From assembly GCA_963674895.2 (NCBI GenBank), contig CAXXCY010000001.1, positions 310,001-374,000 of the forward strand: a stretch of DNA of 64,000 nt, in the 5' to 3' direction. The stretch's first letter is position 1. Each line of letters opens with the position of its first letter. The translations under genes and the position numbers were made by a program. The notes below the pieces were generated by a model. The model did no database searches, had not been told where the DNA came from, and saw only the letters and a program-made list of their open reading frames with translations. Of the stretch, positions 59,951 through 64,000 are shown one piece after another. The DNA is from CAXXOK01 sp963674895 (GTDB lineage Bacteria > Bacillota > Clostridia > Christensenellales > Aristaeellaceae).

Positions 59951-59965
59951 TAAAAAACTTGAAGG

Positions 59966-59977
59966 GTAAACGTTTAC
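59966..59977 (+). promoter_or_regulatory. LacI-family operator, copy 1
   Basis: GTAAACGTTTAC is a perfect 12-bp palindrome with the central CG typical of LacI/GalR regulators. It lies between the promoter and the regulator gene, which suits autorepression. Confidence 0.75.
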
Positions 59978-60002
59978 TATGTTAATACGGCCGAGGATTT
60001 AA

Positions 60003-61034
60003 ATGCATAAAAAGTATGTGCAACCCAGACCAACAATTATCGATATTGCAAGGGAGACGGGTTATTCCATTGCTACCGTTTCCCGTGTCATTAATCAAAC
60101 CAATACCTCATACAGCGAAAAGACCAGAAAGAAAGTCGAGGCGGCGATCGAAAGATTACAATATAAACCTGATATGATTGCGCGAAGCCTGAAAGAACGG
60201 TGTTCATACAGCATCGTACTGTTAACCCCTCAGATCGATGAATTCTACGCTGTCATCTATAGCAGTATGAACACCATCGCGATGGAAAAAGGGTATTCTG
60301 TTACGTGGCTGAGTTCGCAGTCGAATCAGAAAATTCAGGAATACAATCTTTCTTTGATTCGGGATAAAAACTACGACGGTATTGTAATTGCGACCGGATT
60401 GCTTGGAGAGCAGCGCAATATCAGGGAACTGTTCGGGTCCGTGCCGATTGTTATGATTGAGTCTACCACGGATATTCAGGGAATATCCCGTGTGTATGTC
60501 AACGTGGATGACCTTTGCTGCGACGCCGTGAAATATTTGGCGGACCACGGCCATAAGGACATTGCCTACGTGTCCGCGCCCCTTCAGTTTGACACGCTGA
60601 GGGACCGCTACCAAGGCTACCGGAGAGGGCTGGAAGAATGCGGAATCAGGTTTGACGAATCGCTGGTTTTCTTCGATTCTGAACTGATGCGCAGCGATTA
60701 CGAAGGCAGCTATCGGCTGATGCGCAGCATCCTTTCTAACCACAGATTCAGCGCTATGCTTGTCATTTCGGACTGGGCGGCCTTCACGGCCATCAAAGCC
60801 GCAAGGCAGCTGTCCGTCAGGGTTCCGCAGGATCTCTCCATTGTCGGCTTCGATAACCTGCCCTTTACGAATTTCTGCGATCCACCGCTAACGACCGTAT
60901 CGCAGAATCAGCAAGCGATGGGGGAGAACGCGATGAAAATGATTCTGGAACTCATTGCAGGTGAGCCGGCCCGCGCGGAATGTATCCACGGGGAAGTGGT
61001 GTACCGTTTTTCGGTCGTCCAAAAAACCGGATAA
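60003..61034 (+). CDS. LacI-family transcription regulator
   Basis: This is a 343-residue protein. The N-terminal helix-turn-helix and hinge are TIIDIARETGYSIATVSRVINQTNTSYSEKTRKKVEAAIERLQYKPDMIARSL. The ligand-binding domain (about 65-340) includes SIVGFDNLPFTNFCDPPLTTVSQ. The effector is probably a sugar or sugar phosphate. A start ATG without a strong Shine-Dalgarno sequence suggests low expression. It sits upstream of an isomerase and a sugar importer, with matching operators before itself and the isomerase gene. Confidence 0.93.
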   Translation: MHKKYVQPRPTIIDIARETGYSIATVSRVINQTNTSYSEKTRKKVEAAIERLQYKPDMIARSLKERCSYSIVLLTPQIDEFYAVIYSSMNTIAMEKGYSVTWLSSQSNQKIQEYNLSLIRDKNYDGIVIATGLLGEQRNIRELFGSVPIVMIESTTDIQGISRVYVNVDDLCCDAVKYLADHGHKDIAYVSAPLQFDTLRDRYQGYRRGLEECGIRFDESLVFFDSELMRSDYEGSYRLMRSILSNHRFSAMLVISDWAAFTAIKAARQLSVRVPQDLSIVGFDNLPFTNFCDPPLTTVSQNQQAMGENAMKMILELIAGEPARAECIHGEVVYRFSVVQKTG

Positions 61035-61050
61035 TTTTTTTCACGGAAAA

Positions 61051-61063
61051 GTAAACGTTTAAC
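61051..61063 (+). promoter_or_regulatory. LacI-family operator, copy 2
   Basis: GTAAACGTTTAAC shares eleven of twelve positions with copy 1 and lies 33 bases before the isomerase start. It supports control of the operon by the upstream regulator. Confidence 0.65.
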
Positions 61064-61095
61064 ATCAATTATTTGGAAAGCGAGAGGGTAATCAT

Positions 61096-62505
61096 ATGCG
61101 CAGACCGCTGAAGCCGCCTGTACCGCGTATCGGGCTTCTTGTCACGGGTCATAAGATGTACTGGGGACAATTTCCCCATCTCAAAGAGATGGGCGACAGG
61201 ATGACGGAAAAACTGATCGGGCATATGTCGTCCATCGGCGAGATCGTGAACATTGGATTGGTGGATACCTATGAGCGCGCCGTGGAAGCCCGAGACCGCT
61301 TCCTTGCGGGCAACATCGATTTGCTGGTCATATTTCCGCTGGGCTATACGACCGGAATGATGATAGCGCCGGTTGTCAAGGACATACAGGTGCCGATTCG
61401 CCTGTTGAACGCGCACGAAGACGCCGCCTATGATTACAGGCATGCCGATACCGCGCTCTACCTTCATCACGAAGGCCCCTGCTGCATCCCAGAATACGCT
61501 GTAACGCTTACGACATTTCACAGAGAATTTGAAGTCATCAGCGGATATTTCGGAGATGAAAAAATATGGAAGCGCCTCATGCGCGACGCGATGGGTGCGG
61601 CCGCAGCACGCGCATTCCGCGGCATGTGTTTTGGCGTAATCGGAAACACCTACACGAATATGACCGATATGCCCATCGACGAACACCGGTTGCTGCAGTC
61701 AACCGGGCGGCTGCTTGTGAGGCCGGAAATCGAAGAAATTGAAGAGACTTACCGAGGCGTGCGCGATCACGAGATCGCGGATATGATCGCGCAATTCCGA
61801 AAAATGTACAATATGGATGAAACCGTGACCAACGATCATCTGTGGGAATCCGCAAAGATCGCCATCGCTTTCGACCTGGTTGTGACGCGCCATCATCTAG
61901 ACGCCTTCGGCTATTACTGGTGGGGCGTTAAACCGGAGATCACGACGCTGCGCTCCGAGGCGGCGCTGGCGGTATCGCGGCTTGCATCCCTGGGGATACC
62001 CGGCGTAACCGAAGGCGATATCAAAACGGCTATGGCGATGAAGATTCTCAACCTTCTGGGCGGCGGCGGCATGTTTTTGGAGTTCTTTTCGCTTGATTAC
62101 GTTGAGAATTTTATCATGGTCGGGCACGACGGGCCGAGCAATATCAATGTTGCCGCCGAAAAGCCAACGCTCCAGTTTCTGGATGTGCACCACGGCAAAA
62201 CCGGGGACGGCCTTGGTATCGATTTCAATATTCAGAAGGGGCCCTGCACACTGCTCAACCTGAGCCAGTTTGGAACGGACAGGAGTTTCAAAATGATCTA
62301 TACGGTCTGCGAAACCATAGAGGGCGACATTCTGAATATCGGCAATCCGAACTGCCGTATCCGCGTCAAGAAACCCATCGGCGAGTTTTTTAACGATTGG
62401 TGCCAGCAGGCTCCATCCCACCATATTGCGCTGGGATTGGGGGATGTGTCCTTCGAGCTGAAAACCTTCGCTGAATCGATGGGCTTTGATTGCGTTCAAA
62501 TTTAG
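61096..62505 (+). CDS. L-fucose/L-arabinose isomerase-like protein
   Basis: This 469-residue protein is near the length of arabinose isomerases. The N-terminus (PRIGLLVTGHKMYWGQFP) and the Rossmann-like domain (LVIFPLGYTTGMMIAPVV, LLNAHEDAAYDY) match the family. The C-terminal half has the substrate and metal region (GGGGMFLEFFSLDY, FIMVGHDGPSNINVA). Members interconvert aldoses and ketoses, but this subgroup is often annotated only as a sugar isomerase, so the substrate is open. GAGAGGG stands before the ATG. Confidence 0.82.
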   Translation: MRRPLKPPVPRIGLLVTGHKMYWGQFPHLKEMGDRMTEKLIGHMSSIGEIVNIGLVDTYERAVEARDRFLAGNIDLLVIFPLGYTTGMMIAPVVKDIQVPIRLLNAHEDAAYDYRHADTALYLHHEGPCCIPEYAVTLTTFHREFEVISGYFGDEKIWKRLMRDAMGAAAARAFRGMCFGVIGNTYTNMTDMPIDEHRLLQSTGRLLVRPEIEEIEETYRGVRDHEIADMIAQFRKMYNMDETVTNDHLWESAKIAIAFDLVVTRHHLDAFGYYWWGVKPEITTLRSEAALAVSRLASLGIPGVTEGDIKTAMAMKILNLLGGGGMFLEFFSLDYVENFIMVGHDGPSNINVAAEKPTLQFLDVHHGKTGDGLGIDFNIQKGPCTLLNLSQFGTDRSFKMIYTVCETIEGDILNIGNPNCRIRVKKPIGEFFNDWCQQAPSHHIALGLGDVSFELKTFAESMGFDCVQI

Positions 62506-62532
62506 CGCAGCGGATGGACAGGGGGTGACGGG

Positions 62533-64000
62533 ATGCAAATTATATTGGAAATGAAGGGCATTACGAAGGTTTTTCCGGGCGTGAAGGCACTGGACGACGT
62601 CGCTTTCGACATGCGCCCAGGGGAAGTGCACGCGCTCATGGGGGAAAACGGCGCGGGAAAATCCACGCTCGTGAAGATTCTTACGGGGGTCTTCCAGCCT
62701 ACGGCGGGACAAATCACTTGGCATGGCAACGAAACCCGGATCCCTGATCCCGTCTATGCTCGCAAGCTCGGCATCGCGGCCGTGCACCAACACGTGACAG
62801 GGTATCCGGATTTAAGCCTGACGGAAAACATTTTCATGGGGCACGAATTGCTCAAGCGGTATTCCCGCCGGTTTGACTGGCAGGCCATGCACAGGCAGGC
62901 TGCGCGCTACCTCAAGGATATTTACCTGGAGCTCAACCCCCGCACGACAATGAAGACGCTCTCCGTCGCGCAGCAGCAACTTGTTGAAATCGCGAAGGCA
63001 ATCTCCCTAAATGCGGAGCTTCTGATCATGGATGAGCCGACCGCTTCGCTGTCGAAAACCGAATGTGAGGAACTTTATGAGATTATCCGCAAACTGGCTA
63101 GGGGCGGAACCTCCATCATGCTGATCTCGCATCGCACGGAGGACGTATTTTCCCTCGCGGACCGCGTCAGCGTCCTGCGCGACGCACGGTACATCGGCAC
63201 CTGGGATATCCGGGACATTACGCTCACGCAGCTGTCCACGGCGATGGTCGGACGCGAGCTGGATCAAATATATCCTACGCACGGAGAACCGGACTCCGAG
63301 GAAATCCTTCGGGTTGAAGGGCTGACCCACACGGGCGTCTTTTCGGATGTTTCGCTGAATGTGCGCAAGGGAGAAATCGTATCGCTGACCGGCTTAGTGG
63401 GCGCGGGAAGATCCGAGGTTTGCCAATCCATTTACGGTATCGCCGGTTATGACAGTGGCAGCGTATATCTGTGCGGTCGCAGGATCTTTGCCAGAAATTC
63501 GGCCGAAGCAATCAAAAAGGGAATCGCCTATTTGCCGGAAGACCGCCAGACGCAGGGATTGATTCTTACCTGGGGCGTTGACACCAACATATCGCTTGCC
63601 AACCTGGATTCTTTTGCGCCCCGATTTCGGATGCTTAATTCAAAAATGGAGAGAAGCAAGGCTTTGAAGCTAATCAGCGAGCTGAACATCAAAACTTCCG
63701 GACCCGACGCGCTTGTGCAGTCGCTTTCCGGCGGCAACCAGCAGAAAGTCTGCATCGCCAAGCTGATGTGCCAGGACGTGCGGCTCCTGATTCTTGACGA
63801 GCCAACGAAAGGGGTTGACGTTGGCGCAAAAACGCAGATCTATCAAATCATGCGCGGACTGGCGGAAAAGGGTTACGGCATATTGTTGATTTCCTCGGAA
63901 ATGAATGAAGTTCTCGGTATGAGCGATCGGATTGTCGTAATGCGTCGGGGGCGCGTCAGCGCCTGTATGACGCGCGAGGAAGCCACCTCTGAAAAAATCC
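62533..64000 (+). CDS. Sugar ABC transporter ATPase (RbsA/MglA type), partial
   Basis: The protein is open to the window end; 489 residues are visible of about 500. Two ABC domains are in tandem. The first has Walker A GENGAGKST, signature LSVAQQQLVEIAK and Walker B LLIMDEPTASLS. The second has an imperfect Walker A GLVGAGRSE, signature QSLSGGNQQKV and Walker B LLILDEPTKGVDVGAK. It powers import of a monosaccharide or nucleoside with permease and binding protein genes that should follow. A GGGGGTGACGGG site precedes the ATG. Confidence 0.93.
   Translation, partial: MQIILEMKGITKVFPGVKALDDVAFDMRPGEVHALMGENGAGKSTLVKILTGVFQPTAGQITWHGNETRIPDPVYARKLGIAAVHQHVTGYPDLSLTENIFMGHELLKRYSRRFDWQAMHRQAARYLKDIYLELNPRTTMKTLSVAQQQLVEIAKAISLNAELLIMDEPTASLSKTECEELYEIIRKLARGGTSIMLISHRTEDVFSLADRVSVLRDARYIGTWDIRDITLTQLSTAMVGRELDQIYPTHGEPDSEEILRVEGLTHTGVFSDVSLNVRKGEIVSLTGLVGAGRSEVCQSIYGIAGYDSGSVYLCGRRIFARNSAEAIKKGIAYLPEDRQTQGLILTWGVDTNISLANLDSFAPRFRMLNSKMERSKALKLISELNIKTSGPDALVQSLSGGNQQKVCIAKLMCQDVRLLILDEPTKGVDVGAKTQIYQIMRGLAEKGYGILLISSEMNEVLGMSDRIVVMRRGRVSACMTREEATSEKI

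Noticed and set aside
1..64000. CRISPR arrays, rRNA genes and insertion sequences
   Set aside because: No regularly spaced repeats, no rRNA sequence and no transposase with inverted ends were seen anywhere in the window.

Overview
The window reads as a chromosome segment of a Gram-positive anaerobe of the Clostridia (Bacillota), interrupted by a genomic island and a nearly complete tailed-phage genome. The host assignment rests on strong AAGGAGG-type ribosome binding sites, frequent GTG and TTG starts, an OmpR/histidine-kinase pair, LacI and c-di-GMP proteins of clostridial style, and an A118/PSA-like siphophage gene order. This is inference, because no rRNA or universal marker gene is present. 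The flanking chromosome is fairly GC-rich. The stretch 11.4-12.8 kb and parts of the restriction locus are visibly AT-richer.

Region 1 (1-10915, chromosome). It opens with the end of a DUF89 phosphatase and a glutathione peroxidase. Next come a small membrane protein and a response regulator/histidine kinase pair whose kinase has lost its N-box asparagine. A four-gene operon of unknown purpose follows: a coiled-coil protein, a zinc-ribbon protein, a 29-residue membrane peptide and a radical SAM enzyme. The last unit is a two-gene c-di-GMP operon: a 5TM-PAS-GGDEF-HD-GYP protein, then a GGDEF protein with a LacI-type sugar-binding sensor.

Region 2 (11242-19746). A tRNA-Ala(GGC) gene is followed by a small AT-rich accessory patch with a broken DUF2971 gene and an unknown 254-residue protein. 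A complete type I restriction-modification locus (hsdM-hsdS-hsdR) comes next.

Region 3 (19862-59784, prophage). Leftward genes make a lysogeny/SOS block: an S24 repressor, a LexA DNA-binding-domain protein, a Y-family polymerase and an XRE protein. Rightward genes run in conventional order. Early and replication genes are a Com-like zinc finger, a sigma-like factor, DUF2800, DUF2815, family A DNA polymerase, a primase-helicase, VRR-NUC, HNH, an SNF2 helicase and a ParB-methylase. Structural genes are terminase, portal, minor capsid, scaffold, capsid, connectors, major tail, chaperones, tape measure, baseplate and receptor-binding proteins. Endolysin and holins end the series. The HNH and SNF2 genes carry frameshifts. 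At several places the late operon is interrupted by genes on the opposite strand: a DUF2269-like membrane protein with a tyrosine recombinase, a His-rich peptide, a HEAT-repeat protein and a 4Fe-4S ferredoxin with its own consensus promoter. They look like cargo (moron) genes expressed from the prophage. Two unusually large RNA-fold elements lie in the early region. The only recombinase sits mid-phage, and I could not find attachment-site repeats.

Region 4 (59922-64000, chromosome). A LacI-family regulator is followed by a fucose/arabinose-isomerase-like enzyme and the ATPase of a sugar ABC importer, which is cut by the window end. Two near-identical LacI-type operators precede the regulator and the isomerase gene, indicating an autoregulated sugar-use operon.
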